From Thermoplasmatota archaeon (GTDB lineage Archaea > Thermoplasmatota > Thermoplasmata > Thermoplasmatales > Thermoplasmataceae): a stretch of DNA of 33,953 bases. The translations under genes and the position numbers were made by a program. The notes under the pieces were generated by a model. That model searched no databases. It saw nothing but the letters and a program-made list of their open reading frames with translations, and had not been told where the DNA came from. Where the stretch lies: assembly GCA_023379345.1 (NCBI GenBank), contig JAMCUV010000020.1, positions 1 through 33,953 on the forward strand, written 5' to 3'. Shown one piece after another: positions 1 to 6,829 of the stretch. Every line of letters starts with the position of its first letter. The first letter of the stretch is position 1.

Positions 1-70
1 GCGAGGGGATTCGGACCCCTGATCTGCAGCTTAGGAGGCTGCTGCCATATCCAGACTGGGCCACGCGCCC
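1..70 (-). tRNA. tRNA-Arg (anticodon CCU), 3' end cut by window edge
   Basis: On the minus strand the cloverleaf can be read from base 70 down. The acceptor 5' half is GGGCGCG. The D arm starts GCCC and has G at position 15, the usual archaeosine site. The anticodon stem GCAGC/GCTGC encloses loop CTCCTAA, giving anticodon CCU (bases 33-35). A five-base variable loop follows, then T stem AGGGG/CCCCT with loop TCCGAAT. Only CGC of the 3' acceptor strand is inside the window, so about four acceptor bases are missing. No intron is seen. It decodes AGG arginine codons. Confidence 0.93.
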
Positions 71-90
71 TAACTTGGTGCTCAACATAA

Positions 91-329
91 TCACATACTT
101 GTATATATTTCAAACTCAAGATCGTAACCTCCGAAGACATTCATGAGATCTCTATTTGCTAAAGGTCTTGCAACAGGATCTGAATGCAATGCGACGGCTG
201 CCCAAGTTCCCTGGTTGCATCATGGGACAATGTCATGGGGTTCCGGATAAAGATTGCGATTTTATCTCGGAATATTTCACCCATGAAGGGAGCTGCTGCA
301 ACCACAACATCAGAAAGTGTATTCCTCAT
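91..329 (-). pseudogene. probable frameshifted gene remnant
   Basis: Two overlapping minus-strand reading frames look protein-like. The first (329 down to a TAG at 159, 56 codons) starts MRNTLSDVVVAAAPFMGE and continues IFRDKIAIFI. The second (open from 219 down to a TGA at 91) includes GTWAAVALHSDPVARPL and then FGGYDLEFEI. Joining the two with one frameshift near 180-215 gives a continuous, compositionally normal protein segment of about 75 residues. An in-frame TAG lies just upstream of 329, so the remnant has no obvious longer N-terminus. Its tail covers the tRNA promoter. I do not recognise the family. It could instead be two chance open frames. The rest of the 71-415 gap holds only the tRNA and queD promoters. 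Confidence 0.4.
101..110 (-). promoter_or_regulatory. TATA box of the tRNA-Arg gene
   Basis: On the minus strand the sequence is AAATATATAC, centred about 35 nt upstream of the mature tRNA 5' end. That places a start site a few bases before the tRNA, as expected for an archaeal tRNA promoter. The position is seen; the function is inferred. Confidence 0.6.
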
Positions 330-383
330 GGATAGTTCCTAGCTTCTCACATGATTGATTCAGATCCCCAGAAATGCTGATCA

Positions 384-393
384 AAAATTAAGA
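384..393 (+). promoter_or_regulatory. TATA box of queD
   Basis: The AT-rich box AAAAATTAAG is centred about 27 nt upstream of the queD ATG at 416. The transcript would start at or next to the start codon, giving a leaderless mRNA. No ribosome binding site precedes the ATG. Confidence 0.5.
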
Positions 394-415
394 ATAATGT
401 CAATATGCAGTAATT

Positions 416-886
416 ATGAAACTTATGATTGATGGGTCACTTGGCCACATGGATTTTTCGGCAGCACATTTCATACCAACAATAGAGAAGTGTGCCCATC
501 TCCATGGACACAACTACTACGTAAATGTGGAAGTTGAGGGTGAACCTGTGGAAGGCGTGCTTATGGACTATGGAATACTGAAGTCCCTGATTAGAAAAGC
601 CATTGAACCCTTGGACCATAGAATACTTGTCCCGGAACGTTCCGGTTTCTCCACTTGCACAATTGACGGAGATGTGTGCCTGGTTGCATATGCAGGAAAG
701 AAATTCCAGTTTCCTCTCAGCGACGTGTATCTGCTCGACAGGGAAATGAGCTCAAGTGAGTTGCTTTCCAAAAGCATACTTGAAAAGACACAGAGGGAAA
801 TATTCCGTCACAGGAATATCACAAGGGTCGCAGTTTGCGTTTACGAGAGCCCCGGGCAGGGTGCATGTTCGGAAGTGACCCGATGA
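416..886 (+). CDS. queD: 6-pyruvoyl-tetrahydropterin synthase family protein, QueD type
   Basis: A 156-residue member of the T-fold PTPS/QueD family. It probably converts dihydroneopterin triphosphate to 6-carboxy-tetrahydropterin, an early step towards preQ0 for archaeosine in tRNA. His18 and the pair His30/His32 in KCAHLHGHNY are the expected zinc ligands, and Cys26 sits at the catalytic cysteine position of QueD. The C-terminal VYESPG carries the conserved pterin-binding glutamate. The ATG at 416 is supported by a TATA box 27 nt upstream. The gene overlaps queC by four bases (ATGA), so the two are translationally coupled, and this context favours QueD over a biopterin enzyme. queE is not in the window. 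Confidence 0.88.
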   Translation: MKLMIDGSLGHMDFSAAHFIPTIEKCAHLHGHNYYVNVEVEGEPVEGVLMDYGILKSLIRKAIEPLDHRILVPERSGFSTCTIDGDVCLVAYAGKKFQFPLSDVYLLDREMSSSELLSKSILEKTQREIFRHRNITRVAVCVYESPGQGACSEVTR

Positions 887-1590
887 TTGGTAAAGCAGTA
901 TGCCTCCTGTCAGGAGGGGTTGATTCCACCACAGTTCTGGCCATCGCCCTGAGCAAGGGATACGATTGCACAGCCATAAGCTTCGATTATGGGCAGAGGC
1001 ACAGCAGGGAACTTGAAGCGTCTGCCAGGGTGGCGGAACATTACCACGTCCAGAGGCATGTGGTCAGGATGAATCTGAATGAAGTCACAAGCAGTGCCCT
1101 GACCGGCCAGAAGGATGTGGAAACCAGGTCGCTGGATCACATAGAGGCAAGCATCCCCAATACATATGTGCCATCAAGGAACATCATATTCCTTTCCATA
1201 GCAGCATCAATGGCTGAATCAATAGGCGCAAACCATATTTTCATCGGCGCCAATGCAGTTGATTTCTCCGGATACCCAGACTGCAGGCCCGCCTTCTACA
1301 ACGCTTTCGAAAATGCGTTGAACATGGGAACAGTGGCCGGAGCAGAAAACCCCTTCAGAATAAATGTTCCCCTGCAATACCTCACCAAGGGAGAGATAAT
1401 AAGAACAGGAATGTCACTGAATGTGCCGTACGAGCTTACCACCTCATGTTACCTTGGCAGAGAAAAAGCATGCGGAAAATGTGATTCTTGCCTCCTGAGG
1501 CTGAAAGGATTCATGGAGGCCAGCATCCCCGATCCGATCCCTTACGAGACCTATCCGGAATTTTATAAAAAATTTCTTGGGAAAAATTAG
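883..1590 (+). CDS. queC: 7-cyano-7-deazaguanine (preQ0) synthase QueC
   Basis: QueC converts 7-carboxy-7-deazaguanine, ammonia and ATP to preQ0, the base inserted by archaeal tRNA-guanine transglycosylase on the way to archaeosine. The 235-residue protein begins with the ATP-pyrophosphatase loop SGGVDS (residues 10-15). It ends with a zinc site of four cysteines (C189, C197, C200, C203) within CYLGREKACGKCDSC. The open frame extends upstream to 835. I chose the ATG at 883 because it overlaps the queD stop as ATGA and places the first beta strand correctly. The 3' end overlaps the convergent mdh gene by four bases. Confidence 0.95.
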   Translation: MIGKAVCLLSGGVDSTTVLAIALSKGYDCTAISFDYGQRHSRELEASARVAEHYHVQRHVVRMNLNEVTSSALTGQKDVETRSLDHIEASIPNTYVPSRNIIFLSIAASMAESIGANHIFIGANAVDFSGYPDCRPAFYNAFENALNMGTVAGAENPFRINVPLQYLTKGEIIRTGMSLNVPYELTTSCYLGREKACGKCDSCLLRLKGFMEASIPDPIPYETYPEFYKKFLGKN

Positions 1591-1595
1591 TTTTT
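1567..1595. terminator. convergent oligo-T termination region between queC and mdh
   Basis: For queC, a run of five T (1591-1595) follows the stop codon directly. For mdh, read on the minus strand, runs of five T (1586-1582) and six T (1572-1567) follow its stop. Short T runs are typical archaeal terminators. The assignment is inference from position and composition. Confidence 0.4.
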
Positions 1596-2561
1596 GGATT
1601 TCAGGAAGTCGTCAACCTTTTTGCAGTTCTCCTGAACTCCCTTAACAGTCTTCTCCCAGAGGGCTTTCTCCTCGGCAGTGAAGTCCATATCGTATATTCT
1701 CTCAACACCGTTTGAGCCTATGCTTATGGGAACGCCGATGAATATGCCTGATGCGCCGTAGTGCTTTGCATGGTCCCCTTCAAGGTAGGCTGCGCATGGG
1801 ATGACTCTGTGTTTGTCCTTTATTATTGATTCTACCATGGCAGTGATGGAGATGCCAGGTGCGTAATACGCGCTTCCAGTCTTGAGGTAGTTCACTATTT
1901 CCCCGCCACCGAATCTCGTTCTCTTCACAATCTCGTCAATCTTCTCCTTTGAAAGAAGGTTGCTGATTGGGATGCCTGAGACGTTTGAGTATCTTATGAA
2001 CGGCACCATGTCATCGCCGTGCCCGCCAATCACGAATGCGTTGACGTCCTCGACCGATACGTTAAGTTCCATTGCAAGAAAAGTCCTGAATCTTGAGCTG
2101 TCAAGTGACCCGCCAAGTCCCATTATGTATTCCGGCTTCACTCCGGAAACCTTCTGGAAAGCATATGCCATTATATCGGCAGGATTTGATACAACCACGA
2201 CCTTCGAATGCGGGGAATATTTCTTGACATTCCTGGCAACATCTGACATGATCTCAAGGTTCTTGTTCAGGAGATCGTCACGGCTCATGCCTGGTTTCCT
2301 TGCAAGTCCAGCCGTTATAACTATGACATCTGAGTTTTCCATATTCTTGTATGCTTCGGGATTTATGGTTGTGAATCCTTTCACCTCAACATCAGTGCCC
2401 CAGTGCGGGCTTCCCTCCATAATATCAAGGCCCTTACCTTCAGGAATGCCGTCTACCACATCGAATAAATATACGTCGCCGAGTTCCTTCAGCGCTATAA
2501 ACTGAGCCACAGTAGCCCCAACATTTCCGGCTCCCACTACTGAAATCTTTTTTCTTACCAT
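1587..2561 (-). CDS. mdh: NAD-dependent malate dehydrogenase (LDH-like type)
   Basis: It interconverts malate and oxaloacetate in the cytoplasm, linking the citric acid cycle to NADH. The 324-residue protein has the Rossmann motif GAGNVGA (10-16) and Asp34 at the end of the second strand (LFD), which favours NAD over NADP. The mobile loop RKPGMSR (88-94) has arginines that distinguish malate from lactate dehydrogenases. The catalytic pair is Asp154 (SLDSSRFR) and His181 (IGGHGDDMVP). The gene is monocistronic, converges on queC with a four-base overlap, and has its own TATA box about 25 nt upstream of the ATG. Confidence 0.95.
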   Translation of the reverse strand: MVRKKISVVGAGNVGATVAQFIALKELGDVYLFDVVDGIPEGKGLDIMEGSPHWGTDVEVKGFTTINPEAYKNMENSDVIVITAGLARKPGMSRDDLLNKNLEIMSDVARNVKKYSPHSKVVVVSNPADIMAYAFQKVSGVKPEYIMGLGGSLDSSRFRTFLAMELNVSVEDVNAFVIGGHGDDMVPFIRYSNVSGIPISNLLSKEKIDEIVKRTRFGGGEIVNYLKTGSAYYAPGISITAMVESIIKDKHRVIPCAAYLEGDHAKHYGASGIFIGVPISIGSNGVERIYDMDFTAEEKALWEKTVKGVQENCKKVDDFLKSKN

Positions 2562-2580
2562 GACAGAAAATCACTTATTC

Positions 2581-2603
2581 AATCTTAAAGTTGTGCCTAG
2601 GCA
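2581..2603 (-). promoter_or_regulatory. mdh promoter with adjacent palindrome
   Basis: The minus-strand box CTTTAAGATT (2590-2581) is centred about 25 nt before the mdh ATG, which predicts a leaderless transcript. Directly upstream lies the perfect 10-bp palindrome TGCCTAGGCA (2594-2603). It sits at or next to the TFB recognition element, so a bound regulator could affect initiation. The operator role is a hypothesis. Confidence 0.42.
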
Positions 2604-2676
2604 TCCAAATAAAGCGCACAGTTGATACGAATGGGTTACCACGGTTATTTATGTCTCCATGCACATTTATGTTTAA

Positions 2677-2694
2677 AATATTAGAAATATTAGA
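2677..2694. repeat. tandem 9-bp repeat in the mdh/DUF835 intergenic region
   Basis: AATATTAGA occurs twice in perfect tandem, about 80 nt upstream of the DUF835 gene. A GGAG (2701-2704) and an 11-codon basic open frame (2712-2747, MRKLARHNGKN) follow. The 213-base region 2562-2774 otherwise holds only the two divergent promoters. Confidence 0.45.
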
Positions 2695-2740
2695 GATTCA
2701 GGAGAAATTTCATGAGAAAACTGGCACGGCACAATGGCAA

Positions 2741-2750
2741 AAATTAAATA
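2741..2750 (+). promoter_or_regulatory. TATA box of the DUF835-GvpD operon
   Basis: AAATTAAATA is centred about 29 nt upstream of the ATG at 2775. This predicts a leaderless transcript and favours that ATG over the in-frame TTG at 2754, which would lie between the box and the start site. Confidence 0.5.
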
Positions 2751-2774
2751 ATCTTGAAGTTTAAATTAGAGACA

Positions 2775-3641
2775 ATGATTCTTGTATATGATGGGTCTGG
2801 CAGTGAAGAGGATATGCTCAGGGAGCTTATGGCTCCCACTGGCATGGAGTTCCAGCTGCTGAAAAAACTGAGCGTCCGGATTCTGGAGGAGGCCAGCCCC
2901 ACCACTTTGATATATTTCGTTGATGGCGGAATGCCAAGTGAGGATGAGAAGCTATTCCTCAAAGAAAAAAGAGAATTCCTCCTCATACTCATGTACAGGT
3001 CCGTTCCAGAAGTGAATGAACGGATAAGATATTCATCTGAGCTTGTGCCCATAGACCCGGACAACATTGATGAGACCCGTGACCGCCTGAGGAAAGCTCT
3101 TTCAAGCCATACAGTCCGGAAGCTCAGGACAATTAATGATACCACAATATACCTGGCCAAGAATGGGCTTTACCCTGGAAACACATATTTCACTAACCCT
3201 GATAACACCGGCCTTTTCACCTCCATGCTCATATCAAAGCATATTGACAGGGACAGATCCCTTGTTGTTTCAAGATTCAATCTGAGAATGGAGATGCCGG
3301 AAATCCTCAATGACAGGAACTTCATCTGGGTGACTGATTCCATCGGAGCGCAGCGGAACCGGCCGGTGAATCTCACATTTATTGTGGATACAATAATCAA
3401 GAGGATAAATGAGGGTTCGACCTACCTGATTTTTATTGACATTTTTGACCTGATGATAGTTTACCATTCCTTCTATGATGTGGCACGCTCCTTTGAATTG
3501 ATAAAGAGCGCCGCAATGGAAAAGGAAGTATACCTGATACTTGTCCTGGGCGAGGAATCCATGGACCACATCCAGTTTGGACAGATTACAAGGTACTGCT
3601 ATGAATGGAGCCCCAGAAAGATAAACGACCTGGAGAGATGA
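2775..3641 (+). CDS. REC-like domain plus DUF835 protein (signal transduction, function unknown)
   Basis: The protein has 288 residues from the ATG at 2775. Residues 1-110 read like a response-regulator receiver: strand ILVYDG, then LIYFVDGGMP, where Asp50 is placed like the phospho-acceptor with the usual MP three residues later. The expected conserved lysine and threonine are not evident (ELVPIDPDN stands where a KP motif would be), so it may be a degenerate receiver. Residues from about 130 to the end (GLYPGNTYFTNPDN, then a hydrophobic strand near LIFIDIFDLMIV) resemble DUF835, a domain common in Thermoplasmata and of unknown function. No HTH or kinase domain is visible. It is followed seven bases later by the GvpD-like ATPase, so a shared regulatory role is likely. 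Family assignment is from memory and moderately certain. Confidence 0.7.
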   Translation: MILVYDGSGSEEDMLRELMAPTGMEFQLLKKLSVRILEEASPTTLIYFVDGGMPSEDEKLFLKEKREFLLILMYRSVPEVNERIRYSSELVPIDPDNIDETRDRLRKALSSHTVRKLRTINDTTIYLAKNGLYPGNTYFTNPDNTGLFTSMLISKHIDRDRSLVVSRFNLRMEMPEILNDRNFIWVTDSIGAQRNRPVNLTFIVDTIIKRINEGSTYLIFIDIFDLMIVYHSFYDVARSFELIKSAAMEKEVYLILVLGEESMDHIQFGQITRYCYEWSPRKINDLER

Positions 3642-3648
3642 TGCATTC

Positions 3649-5094
3649 TTGAAAATTAGAGAAGGACTGATTGGACTACTTGACAATTTCTTCAGCCAGA
3701 AATTCGGGAAGTCGCTGGTAATCAAGGGTAAGCCCGGTGCGGGCAAGACGACTTTCGCACTTGGATACCTGGAGGGCATCCTTGGAGACACTCCCGTATG
3801 CTATCTTTCATCCAGGTTTTCCGATGATTCTCTTTTTGAATCCTTCCCGTGGCTCAAGGACGTATCCATAAAGAACAGGGAAGCAGGTGCACAGTCAGAC
3901 CTCACATCGGTCAGTACCGATTCACTGCAGAAACTTGAAAGAATGATCGAGGAGGGCCAGATTTCAAATTCCCTCAACAAGGGCTTGATCCTCAACATAA
4001 CGGATCTCCTGCCAGACATAAGATCCATTTATGAGTTTGTAGATGCAAATTTTGGGAACAACCCACTGATTGTCATAGATTCCATGGAAGCCCTGTCAGA
4101 GAAGTACGACATGAGCAGTCTAACGCTCTTTTCCGTCATACATTCTGATCTTGTGGAAAAATCCGGAGCCAATATTATTGCAATTCTTGAAGCCAACGAG
4201 AACCAGAAGCTGGAGTACTTTTCGGATGGCGTTGTATCAATGGATTACTACGTTGATTCGGATTTCCTTGTGAGGAGGGCCACCGTTGAGAAGCTCAGGG
4301 GAGTTTCACTGGGATCTACGCCAGTCTACCTGTACACACTCAAGGAGGGCAGGTTTGACCCGTTCAAGCAAAACCTCATAATATACCCTGAAACCCGCAT
4401 TGCTGTTGAGGCGGGAAAGAGCCATGAGGAATTTGAGGTACCGCTTGATTCGTCCGATCTCCCCAAACTTACCCCAACCGGGTCGAAATCAATTCCCCTT
4501 GGATCTGTGATAATGTTTCACAGGAAAGACAATTCAAACGTTGTCAACGATGTTGTCAACCTGGTAAAGAACAATCTCATAAAAAACGCAATTTCCGTGG
4601 GACGTGGTGTCATTGATGCCACATCCAGCAGCTATGAGACTTCCAGGATACTTGTCAACGTCATGGATCCTGAAACCATGAAACATTACATAACAGCCGA
4701 GAAGTCCAAGAGGGCCAACTCGTTTGTAATTAATCTTGAAGGAAAGAGCATTGTAGAGGATTTCCCCAATGACGTCATAGATTTCTTCATGTCATCATCA
4801 TCCAGGCCAAACCTCTATTTCTTTTCCACGGATTTCCTGATGTTCACGTACGGTCCAGACTTCTTCGGAGACCTGGTTAACCTCATAAACGGCATAAGGC
4901 CCACAGGAGCAACCATAATAATAGCAGATGACGAGTATTACGGCAAAATAAGCCATTACTCAAATCTTGCCATCCATTTCAAGGAAGTCAGTGGCTATGC
5001 GCTGATGAATTCAGCCCCCAGAATCTCCTATGCTGCCATTCCTGAATATGACAAATCACACTGGCCGGACATAAAGCTGTTCGACATTGTGTGA
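3649..5094 (+). CDS. GvpD/KaiC-like P-loop ATPase
   Basis: The 481-residue protein has a RecA/KaiC-type core. The Walker A motif GKPGAGKTT is at residues 27-35, and a Walker B strand LIVIDS ends at Asp144. The C-terminal half (about 250-481) begins again with a KaiC-like strand (PLGSVIMFHRKDNSN), but the P-loop is replaced, so it looks like a second, ATP-deficient copy of the fold. This plan resembles proteins annotated GvpD in Thermoplasmatales. No gas-vesicle structural gene is nearby, so the name should be read as homology only. The start is TTG at 3649, with GGAG 13 nt upstream. The ATG at 3641 opens only a three-codon frame. It is cotranscribed with the DUF835 gene and probably acts as a regulatory ATPase. 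Confidence 0.72.
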   Translation: MKIREGLIGLLDNFFSQKFGKSLVIKGKPGAGKTTFALGYLEGILGDTPVCYLSSRFSDDSLFESFPWLKDVSIKNREAGAQSDLTSVSTDSLQKLERMIEEGQISNSLNKGLILNITDLLPDIRSIYEFVDANFGNNPLIVIDSMEALSEKYDMSSLTLFSVIHSDLVEKSGANIIAILEANENQKLEYFSDGVVSMDYYVDSDFLVRRATVEKLRGVSLGSTPVYLYTLKEGRFDPFKQNLIIYPETRIAVEAGKSHEEFEVPLDSSDLPKLTPTGSKSIPLGSVIMFHRKDNSNVVNDVVNLVKNNLIKNAISVGRGVIDATSSSYETSRILVNVMDPETMKHYITAEKSKRANSFVINLEGKSIVEDFPNDVIDFFMSSSSRPNLYFFSTDFLMFTYGPDFFGDLVNLINGIRPTGATIIIADDEYYGKISHYSNLAIHFKEVSGYALMNSAPRISYAAIPEYDKSHWPDIKLFDIV

Positions 5095-5117
5095 AAGCAA
5101 AGGAAGATTGTTCTTTC

Positions 5118-5573
5118 CTACGCTTCCCGTATGGCTGTGATTGCTATTTCCCTGATTTCAACATAATGCTTTGAAACATCGAACGAAGCGTCGTCCAGGG
5201 TGCATATTGCCAGATCCCTTAAAACTGAATATGAAATGTCCAGGAGCCTCCTTATTGATTGGTGCAGGAATTCAGTTTTAGCCTTCGCTATTACTGCAAT
5301 ACGGTTTCCACTGATCTCGAAGCTTATTGCCAGATCCCCTGTGAAGCAGACATTCTCCTTTGATGACATGGCCTGATCCCTGACCTGGGTGAAGCAGTCG
5401 TTTTCCTTTCCTGCACCTTCTATCAACTTGCCAACTTTCTCGGATGGCAGCACTAGTGTTCCCGATGACTGTAACTGATACAATGACCTCAACAGGATAG
5501 TGCTATGAATATCAAAAATATGTTTGATCCTTGAAGCAAGCCTTAGACCTGCAACCCTGAGTACAGCGTTCAA
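5118..5573 (-). CDS. hypothetical protein
   Basis: I do not recognise this product. The frame is 151 residues from a TTG at 5573, with no membrane segment or signal peptide. The C-terminal half (residues 70-150) has an alternating strand/helix look (ISFEISGNRIAVIAKAK, then LLDISYSVLRDLAI), suggesting a small alpha/beta fold. The start is unsure. No TATA box lies upstream of 5573, but an AT-rich stretch at 5508-5522 would suit a leaderless TTG at 5492 (about 124 residues). It converges with the GvpD-like gene, 23 bases apart. A weak hairpin (AGGAA 5101-5105 with TTCCT 5115-5119) lies between them. Confidence 0.5.
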   Translation of the reverse strand: MNAVLRVAGLRLASRIKHIFDIHSTILLRSLYQLQSSGTLVLPSEKVGKLIEGAGKENDCFTQVRDQAMSSKENVCFTGDLAISFEISGNRIAVIAKAKTEFLHQSIRRLLDISYSVLRDLAICTLDDASFDVSKHYVEIREIAITAIREA

Positions 5574-5810
5574 CTTCGGAGATTATTAGGTATTGTTCCT
5601 AAGCAACAACATATGTTACCTCTTTTTCCAGGCCTTCATGGGCGCATTCAACTCAGATATGGTTTGTGGAGGCTTCATGGGTTCGAGCGTTCTCAAGCCA
5701 CGGGGTCATCCGCCCACATGCGGACATGGCAGCTGATTCATTTTCATGGCATCTAATGCCCGGTGAATGTCATCTCGCATATGTTAAATCTCAGCTTGCA
5801 ATGGCCACAC
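5574..5810. other. intergenic region before hemB
   Basis: These 237 bases separate the divergent hypothetical gene and hemB. They contain a short inverted repeat TTAGG-7-CCTAA (5586-5602) and the palindrome AACATATGTT (5609-5618). A weak box GTTAAATC (5783-5790) is centred about 25 nt before the hemB ATG and may be its promoter. No convincing gene or RNA is seen. Confidence 0.4.
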
Positions 5811-6770
5811 ATGTTTCCAGTATCAAGACCCAGGAGATTACGAACCACCCAGGATATTCGTGATCTTGTTGCAGAGACTGCCATTAGGCCTGAAAAACTC
5901 ATAATGCCTGTCTTTGTGGATGAGGGGGCAAAAAAGGCAGTCCCAATAAAGTCCATGCCAGGCATACACCGTTATCCTTTGTCCGAACTTGAAAACCACC
6001 TTCTCTCCCTTCAGAGTTCCGGAGTCAGGAGCATACTGCTCTTTGGAATTCCTGTGAACAAGGATGAGACCGGCAGCTCTGCGTATGACGAGAACGGCAT
6101 TGTCCAGAAAGCCATAAACATCAGCAAGGAAAAAACCGGCCTTATCACAATTGCCGATCTGTGCATGTGCGAATATACCAGCCACGGGCATTGCGGTATA
6201 CTCAGAGGCAATTATGTGGACAATGATGCCACTCTGGATTCCTATGGAAAAATAGCAAAGACATATGCCGATGCAGGCGTGGACCTCATAGCACCAAGCG
6301 GCATGATGGACGGACAGGTAGGCAGGATAAGAAAGACACTGGATGACGCTGGATATTCCAGAATCCCCATAATGGCCTACAGCGCAAAATATGCCTCATC
6401 TCTCTATGGGCCATTCCGTGAGGCAGCAGAATCGACTCCTAGCTTCGGGGACCGCAGGAGCTACCAGATGGACCCCCGGAACTCCAGGGAGGCCATGAGG
6501 GAGATAGATCTGGATGTAAAGGAAGGCGCTGACATAATCATGGTTAAGCCTGCCCTCTTCTACCTTGATGTGATTAGAGGAGCAAGGCGGAAATATTCAC
6601 TGCCCCTGGCCGCATACAGTGTTAGCGGTGAATACACAATGATAAGGAACGCCGTGGATGCAGGATATCTCTCTGCGAATGCAATAGAAGAAGCCATAGG
6701 ATCGATTTTCAGGGCCGGAGCTGACATGGTAATAACCTACTTTGCCAAGTATCTGGCAGAAAAATTGTGA
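5811..6770 (+). CDS. hemB: delta-aminolevulinic acid dehydratase (porphobilinogen synthase)
   Basis: It condenses two 5-aminolevulinate molecules to porphobilinogen for haem and other tetrapyrroles. The 319-residue protein starts with the family pattern FPVSRPRRLR. It has the zinc site C118, C120 and C128 in LCMCEYTSHGHCG, so it is the zinc-dependent class. The two active-site lysines are Lys193 (SAKYAS) and Lys246 (MVKPALFY); the latter forms the Schiff base. The frame is open upstream to 5763. The ATG at 5811 was chosen because the conserved N-terminus begins there and a weak TATA-like box lies about 25 nt upstream. No other haem gene is adjacent. Confidence 0.95.
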   Translation: MFPVSRPRRLRTTQDIRDLVAETAIRPEKLIMPVFVDEGAKKAVPIKSMPGIHRYPLSELENHLLSLQSSGVRSILLFGIPVNKDETGSSAYDENGIVQKAINISKEKTGLITIADLCMCEYTSHGHCGILRGNYVDNDATLDSYGKIAKTYADAGVDLIAPSGMMDGQVGRIRKTLDDAGYSRIPIMAYSAKYASSLYGPFREAAESTPSFGDRRSYQMDPRNSREAMREIDLDVKEGADIIMVKPALFYLDVIRGARRKYSLPLAAYSVSGEYTMIRNAVDAGYLSANAIEEAIGSIFRAGADMVITYFAKYLAEKL

Positions 6771-6788
6771 CGTTGCACCATTCGCCGA

Positions 6789-6798
6789 TTTAATATAT
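6789..6798 (+). promoter_or_regulatory. TATA box and SD of the peroxiredoxin gene
   Basis: TTTAATATAT predicts transcription from about 6820, giving a leader of roughly 10 nt. GGTGAT (6819-6824) lies just before the ATG at 6830 and could serve as the ribosome site. This gene differs from its leaderless neighbours. Confidence 0.55.
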
Positions 6799-6829
6799 CA
6801 AAAAACAATAACTATTTGGTGATAAAAAA

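Noticed and set aside
1..416. Integrated element at the tRNA-Arg gene
   Set aside because: No integrase, direct repeat of the tRNA end, or atypical gene block is seen. The far side of the tRNA lies outside the window.
835..883. Longer queC start inside queD
   Set aside because: The extra 16 residues precede the conserved first strand, and the ATG at 883 has the ATGA overlap typical of this genome.
2754..2775. TTG at 2754 as the start of the DUF835 gene
   Set aside because: It lies only a few bases after the TATA box (2741-2750), upstream of the expected transcript start. The ATG at 2775 fits a leaderless start.
3649..5094. Gas vesicle function implied by the GvpD resemblance
   Set aside because: No gvpA or other structural gas-vesicle genes are present. 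The resemblance is to the ATPase fold only.
5615..5700. Short minus-strand frame ending in a basic tail (AWKKR) upstream of the 5118-5573 gene
   Set aside because: It is only about 29 codons, has no clear start signal, and a stop lies just upstream. Chance is the simpler explanation.
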